From a bacterium (GTDB lineage Bacteria; RBG-13-66-14), in the NCBI GenBank assembly GCA_035528375.1, contig DATKYS010000105.1, forward strand, positions 1-32,870: a stretch of 32,870 bases of DNA, read 5' to 3'. This document shows, piece by piece, positions 9,269 to 16,405 of this stretch; positions within the stretch are counted from its first letter, which is position 1; every line of letters begins with the position of its first letter. A program made the position numbers and the translations under genes. Under the pieces are notes generated by a model. That model had not been told where the DNA came from. It saw nothing but the letters and a program-made list of their open reading frames with translations, and made no database searches.

Positions 9269-9814
9269 CTAGGAACCGGAAACGGTTCGTTGTCCCTGAA
9301 AAACGCTCTGAAACTCCCGAACCGGTGTGCCGAACACCTGCTCGACGATGAGCTGGCACACCTTCAACCCCGGTTTTAAAAGGATGGTCAGAGGCCCGAC
9401 ATTCGTGATTTCGAGCGTTATCCTTCCCCTGAAGCCGGCGTGAATCGTGGGGGCGTTGACGTGGATTCCCAATCCCAATCGAGCCAGGGAGCTGCGTCCC
9501 TCGACGCGGGCGGCCAGACGAGACCGGTTAGGGAGGGACACGGTTTCCGCAGTCAGGGCAAGAAGGAAGGAACTGGGATTAACGCTGACCGAACCATCCG
9601 AATTGACCGGCACATCAACTTGAGACTGAGCCGCCAGTTCCCGATAGGATTTGGTCGGGTTGACCGGAGACGGCGGTGTGTTCCATCGCTTGAACTCGTC
9701 GCCCAACGTGAGGTCAATGCTCGAAGTGGAAATGCAATCCTCCGTCGGCATCGGCTCAATAATAAGCTGCCTATGAAAGAGGGCAGCTTTCAGCTCGGAG
9801 TCACAGAGAATCAT
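9269..9814 (-). CDS. dcd: dCTP deaminase family protein
   Basis: A 181-residue member of the dCTP deaminase/dUTPase-like trimeric family, which converts dCTP to dUTP and ammonia, a source of dUMP for thymidylate. MILCDSELKAAL is the usual N-terminus and SSIDLTLGDEF follows. The active-site signature VEGRSSLARLGL (S108, R112) and the catalytic glutamate in GRITLEITNVGP (E135) are present, and the C-terminus ends near FQGQRTV as in relatives. The longer frame begins at 9859, but ATG 9814 matches the family start. It lies seven bases after the stop of the small upstream gene, so the two are probably co-translated. Base composition (about 57% GC in a hand count of 9601-9720) is lower than in neighbours. 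A bifunctional deaminase-dUTPase cannot be excluded. Confidence 0.87.
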   Translation of the reverse strand: MILCDSELKAALFHRQLIIEPMPTEDCISTSSIDLTLGDEFKRWNTPPSPVNPTKSYRELAAQSQVDVPVNSDGSVSVNPSSFLLALTAETVSLPNRSRLAARVEGRSSLARLGLGIHVNAPTIHAGFRGRITLEITNVGPLTILLKPGLKVCQLIVEQVFGTPVREFQSVFQGQRTVSGS

Positions 9815-9821
9815 GGGGAAC

Positions 9822-10076
9822 TCACGCCGGAAGCGGTATGAGCAGCTCGCGGGGCACACGGATGCGGCTGCCGGTGGTCAGTGTCTCCTGGGGCAGGTCT
9901 ATCAGGATTTCATCGTCAACCTGATACACGGGAAAAACCCTTAAAAGGTCGCCCACCAGACTGCTCGCGTCCACGTAGAGGTAAAAATCGCCCTTCTTTG
10001 TGGAAATAGTCACGAACCTCTCATGGGAGAACATACCGGGTTCGACTTTGACTTTGAGCGCCAACTTATCGTTCAT
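9822..10076 (-). CDS. Small conserved-looking protein upstream of dcd
   Basis: An 84-residue protein that I do not recognise. The sequence from MNDKLALKVKVEPGMFSHERFVTIS through KKGDFYLYVDASSLVG to QETLTTGSRIRVPRELLIPLPA looks like a compact all-beta domain without signal peptide or membrane segment. The in-frame ATG at 10097 lies only 11 bases after the -10 box, so ATG 10076, with AAGGAG 12 bases upstream, is preferred. The gene is directly followed by dcd with a seven-base gap, and both share one strong promoter and lower GC, which suggests a two-gene unit. No function is assigned. Confidence 0.6.
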   Translation of the reverse strand: MNDKLALKVKVEPGMFSHERFVTISTKKGDFYLYVDASSLVGDLLRVFPVYQVDDEILIDLPQETLTTGSRIRVPRELLIPLPA

Positions 10077-10108
10077 CGCATTCACCGTCTCCTTCATGCC
10101 CTCAAGCC

Positions 10109-10137
10109 AGTATAGACGGCTGTATTTGAATCGTCAA
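10109..10137 (-). promoter_or_regulatory. Strong promoter of the small gene-dcd unit
   Basis: On the minus strand TTGACG (10137-10132), a 17-base spacer and TATACT (10114-10109). Transcription would begin near 10102, about 26 bases before the ATG at 10076. Confidence 0.7.
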
Positions 10138-10145
10138 GCGTTGAG

Positions 10146-10676
10146 CTAGTTTAGCGTGTACTCCGCCAGGTGGCGGGTCTCGAAGTCGCCAAAACCCTCG
10201 GCGACCAGGCCGATCCCCCGGGCGTACACCTCCCAGGTGGTCTCCAGCTCCACCTTGTAGCAGTTGTCGTAGTCCCCGTCGGGGGTTTCGTAGGTGAAGT
10301 CGGCCTCCACCAGGGTGGCCTCGCCGGAGCCGTCGGCGTAGAGCGGCCAGGTGGCGCCCTCCTCCAGCGGCTCTTTGAGGAGGACCATCGTGTACCGCGG
10401 GTCGTCGGGAGGCGGCCACGCCGGTTGGCGGCGGCAGGAGGTATCGGTGCAACGGAGCGCCAGTCGGGCCACGCCCTCGTCCCAGCAGTACCAGCCGTTC
10501 TCTTCGTCGGTGACGGTCACCTCGGCCAGGTCGCCGAAGCCGTCCCGGTAGGTCCACGAGTCGCCCACCGCCAGCGGCCAGAAGCCGGCGCCCAGCTCCG
10601 TAGAGCCCGTAACGTCCTCGCAGGAGACCAGGAGCGCCGCGCCGAGCGATACCGAAAACGCGAAAGCCTTCACCAT
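10146..10676 (-). CDS. Predicted lipoprotein of unknown function
   Basis: A 176-residue protein with a lipoprotein signal: MVKAFAFSVSLGAALLVSCEDV, where LVSC is the lipobox and Cys19 the lipidated residue. The mature part starts with a GFWPLAVGDSWTYRDGFGD segment, a motif (PLxxGxxWxY) common in secreted bacterial lipoproteins of unknown role. Four further cysteines in the middle (WYCW, LRCTDTSC) and one in DNCYK could form disulfides. ATG 10676 was chosen because of GAGGTG just upstream. The longer frame to 10841 would add an improbable Arg/Gly/Pro-rich leader. It lies 221 bases downstream of the serine hydrolase gene on the same strand. Confidence 0.7.
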   Translation of the reverse strand: MVKAFAFSVSLGAALLVSCEDVTGSTELGAGFWPLAVGDSWTYRDGFGDLAEVTVTDEENGWYCWDEGVARLALRCTDTSCRRQPAWPPPDDPRYTMVLLKEPLEEGATWPLYADGSGEATLVEADFTYETPDGDYDNCYKVELETTWEVYARGIGLVAEGFGDFETRHLAEYTLN

Positions 10677-10897
10677 CGCACCTCGTGGAATTACGGTTGG
10701 TCGGCCCGAAAAGGGAATGGGGGCGTCAACGGGGAGTGGACCGGCCGTGGCGCGCCCGGCGGATGGACCACCTCCGCGCGGCCCGAGCGGAACATCTACG
10801 CCCCGCCGTTCACCCGCCCGGATTGACGCGCTCCGGGGCAATGGGTTTAGACACCCGTTTCACGCCGCTCCACCCCCCGGAAACGCGGACGACGGCT

Positions 10898-12112
10898 CTA
10901 CTCGACGATGGAGGCGGCGATGACGTTGTGGATGCGGGCCCGCACCTCGTTGAAGGCGCTCTGCCGGCCGTCGGGGTGCAGCCGGTGGGCCAGGAGAATC
11001 ACGAAGAGGTCGTTCTCGGGGTCCACCCACAGGCTGGTGCCGGTGAAGCCGGTGTGGCCGTAGGCGGAGGAGGAGAGGAGGTCGCCGGAGGTGCAGTACT
11101 CGTCGGAGTGGAGGTCCCATCCCAGTCCGCGGCGCACCGTGGAGTCCACCCGGAGCTGCTCCTCGGTCATCCGCCTCACGGTCACCGGCGAGAGGATGCG
11201 CGTGTCGCCGTAAATCCCGCCGTTCAGGAGCATCTGGGCGAAGACGGCCAGGTCGTCGGCGGTGGAGAAGAGCCCGGCGTGGCCGGAAACCCCGCCCATC
11301 ACCGCGGCGTTGGCGTCGTGGACGCGGCCCACGAGCATGGTGCCGTCGGGGACGTCGGCGCGACCCTCGGCCCGGGTGGTGGCCGCCGCCGACGCGGCGA
11401 ACGCGCCCGTCGGATTGAAAACCGTGTGCGCCATCCCCAGCGGCTCGAAGACCTCCTCCCGGCAGAACTCGTCCAGGGAGCGACCGTCCACCCGGCGGAT
11501 GATTTCCCCGAGCAGTATCATGTTCAGGTCGCTGTAGAGGTAGCGCACGCCCGGCGCGTACTTGGGCTCGAGGGCGCAGATTTCGGCGATGACGTCGGCG
11601 GCGTCGGAGCACGTCTTGGGAAAATCCTGCCAGGCGGGGAGGCCGCTGGTGTGCAGCAGGAGCTGGCGCAGGGTGATGTCGCCCTTGCCCTTCTCGCCGA
11701 AGGCGGGGATGTAGTAGGCCACGGGCTGGTCCAGGCGGAACTCGCCGCGCTCCAGGAGGATCATCGCCGCCGTGGTGGTGGCCACCACCTTGGTCATGCT
11801 GGCCAAATCGAAGGGGGTGTCGGGAAGCATGGGCCGCTGCTCGGGCTCGACCTCGGCCATGCCGTAGGCCTTGCGCCAGACCACGGCGCCGTGGCGCGCG
11901 ACCAGGATGACGCAGCCCGGCATCCGCCCCGAGGCGATGATCTCCTCCACCAGGTCGTCCAGGCGGGCCAGCCGCTCCGGGTCCATCCCCACGTCCCCGG
12001 GGTCGGCGGTGGAGAGGAGCGGGCCGGGGTCGCCGGCGCCCAGCACGGTCGCGAGCACGGCCGCCACGCCGAGGAGGAAAATGCCCAGCCGCACGCCGAA
12101 GGGCTTTGCCAT
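10898..12112 (-). CDS. Serine hydrolase of the beta-lactamase/EstB-like family
   Basis: A 404-residue exported hydrolase of the class C beta-lactamase fold (PF00144), a group including esterases, D-aminopeptidases and peptidoglycan enzymes. An N-terminal hydrophobic segment (GVRLGIFLLGVAAVLATVLGA) suggests a signal peptide or anchor. The nucleophile motif is SMTK (Ser105, Lys108), the second motif YSD (Tyr193), and the third HTG (353-355) in place of KTG. GGVSGHAGLFST is also typical of this family. ATG 12112 is preceded by GAGGAAAGCAG. A true beta-lactamase role is unlikely; esterase or peptidase acting in the envelope is more probable. Located downstream of the TPR-POTRA gene but separated by 428 bases. 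Confidence 0.87.
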   Translation of the reverse strand: MAKPFGVRLGIFLLGVAAVLATVLGAGDPGPLLSTADPGDVGMDPERLARLDDLVEEIIASGRMPGCVILVARHGAVVWRKAYGMAEVEPEQRPMLPDTPFDLASMTKVVATTTAAMILLERGEFRLDQPVAYYIPAFGEKGKGDITLRQLLLHTSGLPAWQDFPKTCSDAADVIAEICALEPKYAPGVRYLYSDLNMILLGEIIRRVDGRSLDEFCREEVFEPLGMAHTVFNPTGAFAASAAATTRAEGRADVPDGTMLVGRVHDANAAVMGGVSGHAGLFSTADDLAVFAQMLLNGGIYGDTRILSPVTVRRMTEEQLRVDSTVRRGLGWDLHSDEYCTSGDLLSSSAYGHTGFTGTSLWVDPENDLFVILLAHRLHPDGRQSAFNEVRARIHNVIAASIVE

Positions 12113-12540
12113 CTGCTTTCCTCGCTTGGAGAAAACCTGGTGTCAGTGGAGCCGGTATCCGCTATTTTGGGCGACGAAAAAGCCGCTTTCCGCGTTGGAG
12201 AAAACCCGTTTACGGGGATCGAAACCCGTCGGCGAATCGCCTCGGGCGCGAACGAGACCGCAACGACCGCACCGCCGTCTTCGCTCACGGGACCGAAACC
12301 CGTCGAGGTCGCCTCTCCCGGTTTCCCGGTATCCGCGACCGGCCCTTACGACCTCCCCCGCACGCGATGAAGGACCCTAAAGACAATGGGCATCGCCTAA
12401 GCCCTTCGGGGAAATAGCCCCTTGCCGGCTCAACCTCCCACCGTGCGCAGGGATGAGCCAGCCCCATCGGGGAACGCCGCGTGACCCGGTGCAGGAATTC
12501 CTCCGGACACCCCCCGGCCTCACCCCGGCCCACCGCGGCG
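12113..12540. other. 428-base gap with two related hairpins
   Basis: No gene is seen. Two hairpins with near-identical arms stand at 12212-12229 (ACGGG..CCCGT around GATCGAAA) and 12287-12303 (ACGGG..CCCGT around ACCGAAA), 75 bases apart. A short TTGGAGAAAACC motif recurs at about 12125 and 12195. The region looks like a decayed repeat array upstream of the serine hydrolase. No convincing promoter was found. Confidence 0.5.
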
Positions 12541-13893
12541 TCACTCGCCCCGCTTCTCCTCGAAGAGGATGATGAGGTCAATCTCGTCGGGGGTCACGCC
12601 GGAGCGCAGGTTGCGGCTGACGCTGGCGAAGTAGCCGGTCTCGAAGAGCTCGCGGACGGCGGTGAAGACCTCGCGGCTGTCGAAGGGCGCGCCGACGAAG
12701 ATGCCGTGGGCCGCCAGAATCGGCTCCACCACGTCCACCGGGGTATCCACCAGCCCCCGGAGCTCCACGGCGCCCAGCGTCGCCGACTCGCCGGTCACCA
12801 CCTCCAGCTCCAGGGACACCGCCCGGCCGTCGAACTGGTCCTCGGTGCGTACCTCGAGGGAGACGCCTCCGATGGGCCGGCCGCGGAAGTAATCGCGGAT
12901 GCGCTCCAGGCCGTCGTTGACCGACTCCTCGGTGTACGGCTGGCCCGGCTTGAGACCGAAGGCCTCCAGGATGCCGTCCCGCTCGTCGTTGGCGTTGCCG
13001 TCCAGGATGACCTGGCTGATGACCGGCCCCGCGGGTGGGCCCTCCGCCATCTTCCGGCGCACGTAATCCAACAGGCTCTGCGTGTCGGCGTCGTCGGGCC
13101 TGACGTCCAGGGCGTCTTCGAGGTAATCCTCCGCCGAGCCCCAGTCGCCGATGACGGTGTAGATGTAGCCCACGCGCTGGTTGGCGATGAAATCGTCGGG
13201 GAGGGCCTCGAGCACGCGGCGGTAGTGCTCGTAGGCGTCGCCGTAGTTCCTGGCCCAGACGACCAACAGGTCGGCCAGGTTGGCGTTGGCCTCCAGGTTG
13301 TCCGGCTCCAGGGCCAGGGCGTAGCGGAACTGGTCCACCGCCTCCTCGTAGCGCTCGGTCACCATGAAGATGTAGCCCAGGTTGACCCGGGCGAAGACGT
13401 AGTCGGGCTTCTGCTCCAGGGCCTGGCTGAACCTGGTCTCCGCCTTGGTGGTGAGGTCCTGGGCGAGGTAGACGTAGCCGAGGTTGGCCAGGGCGATGGC
13501 CGAATCGGGTGCCAGGGAGACGGCGCGCTCCAGCTTCGTCTGGGCCTGCTCGAACTCCCCGCGCATGGAAAGGAGCGTGCCCAGGGCGGTCAGGGCGTCG
13601 GAGTAGTCGGGCCAGGAGTCAATGGCGGCGCCGTAGAACTGCTCGGCCTCCGCCAGGCTCCCGTCGAGCTCGTCTATGAGCCCCAGGTAGAAGTACGCCT
13701 CGGCGGCCGAAGTCGGCTCCTCACCCTCGGGCGTGCTCGTGAGGTAGTCCACCAGGAAGAGCTGGGCGTCCTCCAGCCTCCCGTCGCGGAAGGCCGTGAT
13801 GGCCGGGGTCAGCGCCTCGTCCACCTCGCGCTCTATCCCGAAGGCGGCGACGACGAGCAGCGCAAACAACAGGGCGGTCGCTTTACGCACCAC
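12541..13893 (-). CDS. TPR protein with two C-terminal POTRA-like domains and no barrel
   Basis: A 450-residue exported protein. After a signal-like segment (ATALLFALLVVAAFG) come about seven tetratricopeptide repeats (residues 30-280; for example NLGYVYLAQDLTTKAETRFSQALEQKPDY). Then come two segments resembling POTRA domains of BamA/Omp85 proteins. The first is at 291-368 (ISQVILDGN..LKPGQPYTEESVNDGLERIRDYFR) and the second at 371-448 (LGAVELRG..IFVGAPFDSREVFTAVRELFETGYFASVSRNLR). The protein stops where a barrel would begin. The start is GTG 13893 (GGGAGG five bases before); an adjacent GTG at 13890 is equally possible. It follows cdaR by 47 bases, so it likely belongs to the cdaA operon. 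A periplasmic scaffold role is inferred. Confidence 0.8.
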   Translation of the reverse strand: MVRKATALLFALLVVAAFGIEREVDEALTPAITAFRDGRLEDAQLFLVDYLTSTPEGEEPTSAAEAYFYLGLIDELDGSLAEAEQFYGAAIDSWPDYSDALTALGTLLSMRGEFEQAQTKLERAVSLAPDSAIALANLGYVYLAQDLTTKAETRFSQALEQKPDYVFARVNLGYIFMVTERYEEAVDQFRYALALEPDNLEANANLADLLVVWARNYGDAYEHYRRVLEALPDDFIANQRVGYIYTVIGDWGSAEDYLEDALDVRPDDADTQSLLDYVRRKMAEGPPAGPVISQVILDGNANDERDGILEAFGLKPGQPYTEESVNDGLERIRDYFRGRPIGGVSLEVRTEDQFDGRAVSLELEVVTGESATLGAVELRGLVDTPVDVVEPILAAHGIFVGAPFDSREVFTAVRELFETGYFASVSRNLRSGVTPDEIDLIILFEEKRGE

Positions 13894-13940
13894 TTTTTCC
13901 TCCCGGCGTTCGGGCGGGACGGGATTATTTTTCCGCCGGG

Positions 13941-14879
13941 CTACCCGGACCGGCGCTCGAGGGTCATCACCAGGACGGGGGGGTGGATGGCCTTGACCCG
14001 TGCGCCCGGCGGCAGGACGGGCACCGGCTCCACCGTGTACACCCCGGCCTGCCAGACCGGGGGGGAGACCTCCACCTCGGGGCCGAAATCGGCGAGCTCG
14101 CCCACCGGCGCCTCGACGACCAGCTCCACCGTCCGGGGCTCGAGGGAGGCGGTGAAGCCCTTGGGCACGCCGACCACCCGCACGGGAACCCGCCAGGAAT
14201 GGACCTCGGCCGGGATCAGCTCCACGCTGACCACCACCAGCAACCCTTCCACCGGCTCGACGCCGGGGCCTATCGGCATGAGCGCCACCTGCCGCCGGCC
14301 GGACTCGGTCATGCCCGAGATGTCCACCGGGGCGGTCTCCACGTAGGTCATCTCGGCCAGGGCGGTCGCGGGGCCGCGGAGGCGCACCTCGGGGCGGTCG
14401 CAGGTCACGCGGGCCACCGTGAGCCCCTCGGAGGGCCGGCCCACGATTCGTGGCCGGACACGCACCTTCTTCACCTTCTCGGCGTCCAGGGTGATGACGA
14501 GTTCGCGGTGCGGCAGGACGTTGAGAATCGTCAGCTCGAAGCCCGGGGGGAGGGAGACGTCGCCGGTGGAAATCTCCTGGGTGGTGGGCCCCAGCTTGCG
14601 GCCCTGGAGGTCCACCTCGGCGGAGAAGTCGTCGGCGGTGAGGGAAAGGAGATCCATGCCCCGGCCGCGGATGATCACGGGGACGGTCCTCTCGCTGCCG
14701 GCGGTGACGACGGTGCCCGGGGGGACGTTGGCCAGGACCACGGGGACGTTGAAGGTGCGCGTGCGCTCGGCGACCGCGTTGGCGTAGAGCCAGACCGCGG
14801 CGGCCACCACCAGCGAGATGACCTTCAGCCCCCAGTTTTTCGAAAGCGTCTGCCAGAAGCGGGCACGCTTGGAGGCCAT
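13941..14879 (-). CDS. cdaR: YbbR-domain protein, CdaR-type regulator of diadenylate cyclase
   Basis: A 312-residue membrane-anchored protein. One transmembrane helix near the N-terminus (LKVISLVVAAAVWLYANAVAE) is followed by extracytoplasmic YbbR repeats; NVPVVLANVPPGTVV and VPVRVVGVPKGF are typical segments. CdaR proteins bind and modulate the membrane diadenylate cyclase CdaA in firmicutes. Here the gene directly follows cdaA (71 bases apart, same strand), the conserved order. ATG 14879 is preceded by GGAAGGT. The family call rests on the YbbR-like repeats and the neighbourhood; a regulatory effect in this organism is inferred. Confidence 0.85.
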   Translation of the reverse strand: MASKRARFWQTLSKNWGLKVISLVVAAAVWLYANAVAERTRTFNVPVVLANVPPGTVVTAGSERTVPVIIRGRGMDLLSLTADDFSAEVDLQGRKLGPTTQEISTGDVSLPPGFELTILNVLPHRELVITLDAEKVKKVRVRPRIVGRPSEGLTVARVTCDRPEVRLRGPATALAEMTYVETAPVDISGMTESGRRQVALMPIGPGVEPVEGLLVVVSVELIPAEVHSWRVPVRVVGVPKGFTASLEPRTVELVVEAPVGELADFGPEVEVSPPVWQAGVYTVEPVPVLPPGARVKAIHPPVLVMTLERRSG

Positions 14880-14950
14880 CGGACCTTCCAGGTTATTCCG
14901 GTAAAGGGACGGCTGAATCCGTGCCGCCGCGCGGGACGAGGGGGCCCCCC

Positions 14951-15703
14951 CTAGTCCACGCCGAAAATCTTCGTCAGGTCGGAGCGCAGCTTGCCCAGCT
15001 CGTTGACGGTGTACTCGGTGAGCTTGCCGTTACGGGCGATGGAGGCCACCTGGCGTTCCTCGGAGACCACGAGGGCCACGGCGTCGGACTCCTCGGAGAT
15101 GCCGATGGCGGCGCGGTGCCGGGCGCCGTACTTGCGCGCCAGACCCGGCGGGTCGGCCAGCGGCAGCATCGTCCCCGCCGAGGCCACCATCCCGTTGCGG
15201 ATGATGGTCGCCCCGTCGTGCAGCGGGCTCTTCTCGGTGAAGATGGTCACCAGGAGCTCCGGCGTCACCTGGGCGCCGATCTTCACCCCGCGCTCGATGT
15301 AGTACCGCAGGCCGTCGGTGTACTCGAAGACGACCAGCGCCCCTATCTTCAGCCGGATGCACTCCCCCGCCGCCTCGACCACCGCGTCCACGAAGTTGCG
15401 CTCCGCCCCGATGAAGAAGCGGATGAAGCGGTTCTGCCCCAGGTGGGCCAGCACCTGCCGCAGCTCCGGCTGGAACAGGATCACGAAGGTGATTATCCAG
15501 ACGGTCTTGAAGTTGCCGAAGACGAAGCTGAGCGCCGGCAGCCGCGCCAGCTCGGCCAGGATGCTCGCCAGGACCAGGAGCAGGAGCCCCATCAGCATCT
15601 GCACCGCCCGCGTCCCCCGGATCATCACCAGGAGCTCGTAGACGATGAAGGCGACGATGAGGACGTCGAGGATGTCTTTGAGCGAGACCTCGAGGTCGAA
15701 CAA
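14951..15703 (-). CDS. cdaA: Membrane diadenylate cyclase CdaA
   Basis: Makes the second messenger cyclic di-AMP from two ATP at the inner membrane. Three transmembrane helices come first (ILDVLIVAFIVYELLVMI, MLMGLLLLVLASILAELA, FKTVWIITFVILF), then the DisA_N cyclase domain with the DGA motif in SPLHDGATIIRNG and the RHR motif in YGARHRAAIGISEESDA. Both catalytic motifs are complete. The start at TTG 15703 is chosen because GGAGG lies five bases upstream and the N-terminus MFDLEVSLKDIL fits the family. A GTG at 15748 would add 15 residues. A good promoter lies just upstream, and cdaR and the TPR-POTRA gene follow. Confidence 0.93.
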   Translation of the reverse strand: MFDLEVSLKDILDVLIVAFIVYELLVMIRGTRAVQMLMGLLLLVLASILAELARLPALSFVFGNFKTVWIITFVILFQPELRQVLAHLGQNRFIRFFIGAERNFVDAVVEAAGECIRLKIGALVVFEYTDGLRYYIERGVKIGAQVTPELLVTIFTEKSPLHDGATIIRNGMVASAGTMLPLADPPGLARKYGARHRAAIGISEESDAVALVVSEERQVASIARNGKLTEYTVNELGKLRSDLTKIFGVD

Positions 15704-15768
15704 GGGGGCCTCCGCGGGCCGTCGCGGCTGGTCGGTCGAAAGAACCACCGCTCCGGCCCAACGCGGCC

Positions 15769-15798
15769 ATTATACGTAAGTCCGGGTCGTTGTGGCAA
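15769..15798 (-). promoter_or_regulatory. Promoter of the cdaA operon
   Basis: On the minus strand TTGCCA (15798-15793), an 18-base spacer and a perfect TATAAT (15774-15769). The predicted start is near 15762, giving about 59 bases of leader to TTG 15703 or 14 bases to GTG 15748. Confidence 0.7.
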
Positions 15799-15861
15799 TT
15801 ATCGGTTGCACAAACGCCCCGGGGTGGACCGGCGGGGTACGGGTCGAGGTGAGAATCGCGG

Positions 15862-16277
15862 CGTAAACGCGGCGGCCCGCGGTCTCCCTCTCCCTCCGGG
15901 AGAGGGTCGGGGTGAGGGCCACCTTAAAAAAACGCGGCGGGGACTAAAGTCCCCGCACTACGTCACGAATCGTTGCCGCGATCCGTAGGGGCGACCGTCC
16001 ACGGTCGCCCGTTCCCGTGGTTGCCGAACGTAGGGGCCGACCTTTAGGTCGGCCCGCGGGAGGGTCTGGAGACCCGCCCCTACGTCATCGCAATCGCGGG
16101 TAGGGGCTGCCGCGGCCCCCTCTCCCTTTTAGGGAGAAGGTTGGGGTTGAGGGTCGGGGCCGGGAACGTAAACGCGGCGGCCCGCGGTCTCCCTCTCCCT
16201 CCGGGAGAGGGTCGGGGTGAGGGCCACCTTAAAAAAACACGGCGGGGATGGGAATCCCCGCCCTACGTCATCACAGA
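15862..16277. repeat. Repeat cluster in the divergent cdaA-folD intergenic region
   Basis: No gene is present. An 82-base composite segment is duplicated at 15862-15943 and 16167-16248 with one base difference. It contains a CTCTCCC-type hairpin, GGTGAGGGCCACCTT, a seven-A run and the start of a GGCGGGGA-arm hairpin. The two copies then continue with different hairpin loops (ACTAAAGT versus ATGGGAAT). Between them are hairpins at 15989-16010 (GGGCGACCG arm), 16034-16055 (GGGCCGACC arm), a copy with one arm mutated at about 16056-16080, and another CTCTCCC-type unit at about 16117-16158. The genes on both sides point outward, so these copies do not sit at any gene's 3' end. Confidence 0.9.
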
Positions 16278-16325
16278 GTGCGACCGTCCCAGGCCGCCCC
16301 GACGACCACCGCCCGCCCCGCGCCC

Positions 16326-16354
16326 TTGACTAGCGCGGCGGGAGCGGCTAAACT
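16326..16354 (+). promoter_or_regulatory. Promoter of folD
   Basis: TTGACT at 16326-16331, a 17-base spacer and TAAACT at 16349-16354. The expected leader to the TTG start is about 45 bases. Confidence 0.65.
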
Positions 16355-16405
16355 CTCAAGCACGCGCAAACAGGACATGACTTACACCCCGCAACCGGGA
16401 CCGTT

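Noticed and set aside
10898-12112. A beta-lactamase resistance gene
   Set aside because: The third motif is HTG instead of KTG and the GHAGLFST segment fits the broader esterase/peptidase branch.
10685-12370. A 561-codon plus-strand open frame
   Set aside because: It is antisense to the serine hydrolase, whose catalytic motifs are clear; the frame has no recognisable motif.
12481-14346. A 621-codon plus-strand open frame
   Set aside because: It is antisense to the TPR-POTRA and cdaR genes, has low-complexity V/L/G/H-rich content typical of GC-rich antisense frames, and shows no domain.
15862-16277. Regularly repeated palindromes as a possible CRISPR array
   Set aside because: Spacing is irregular, orientation changes, there are no uniform unique spacers and no cas genes.
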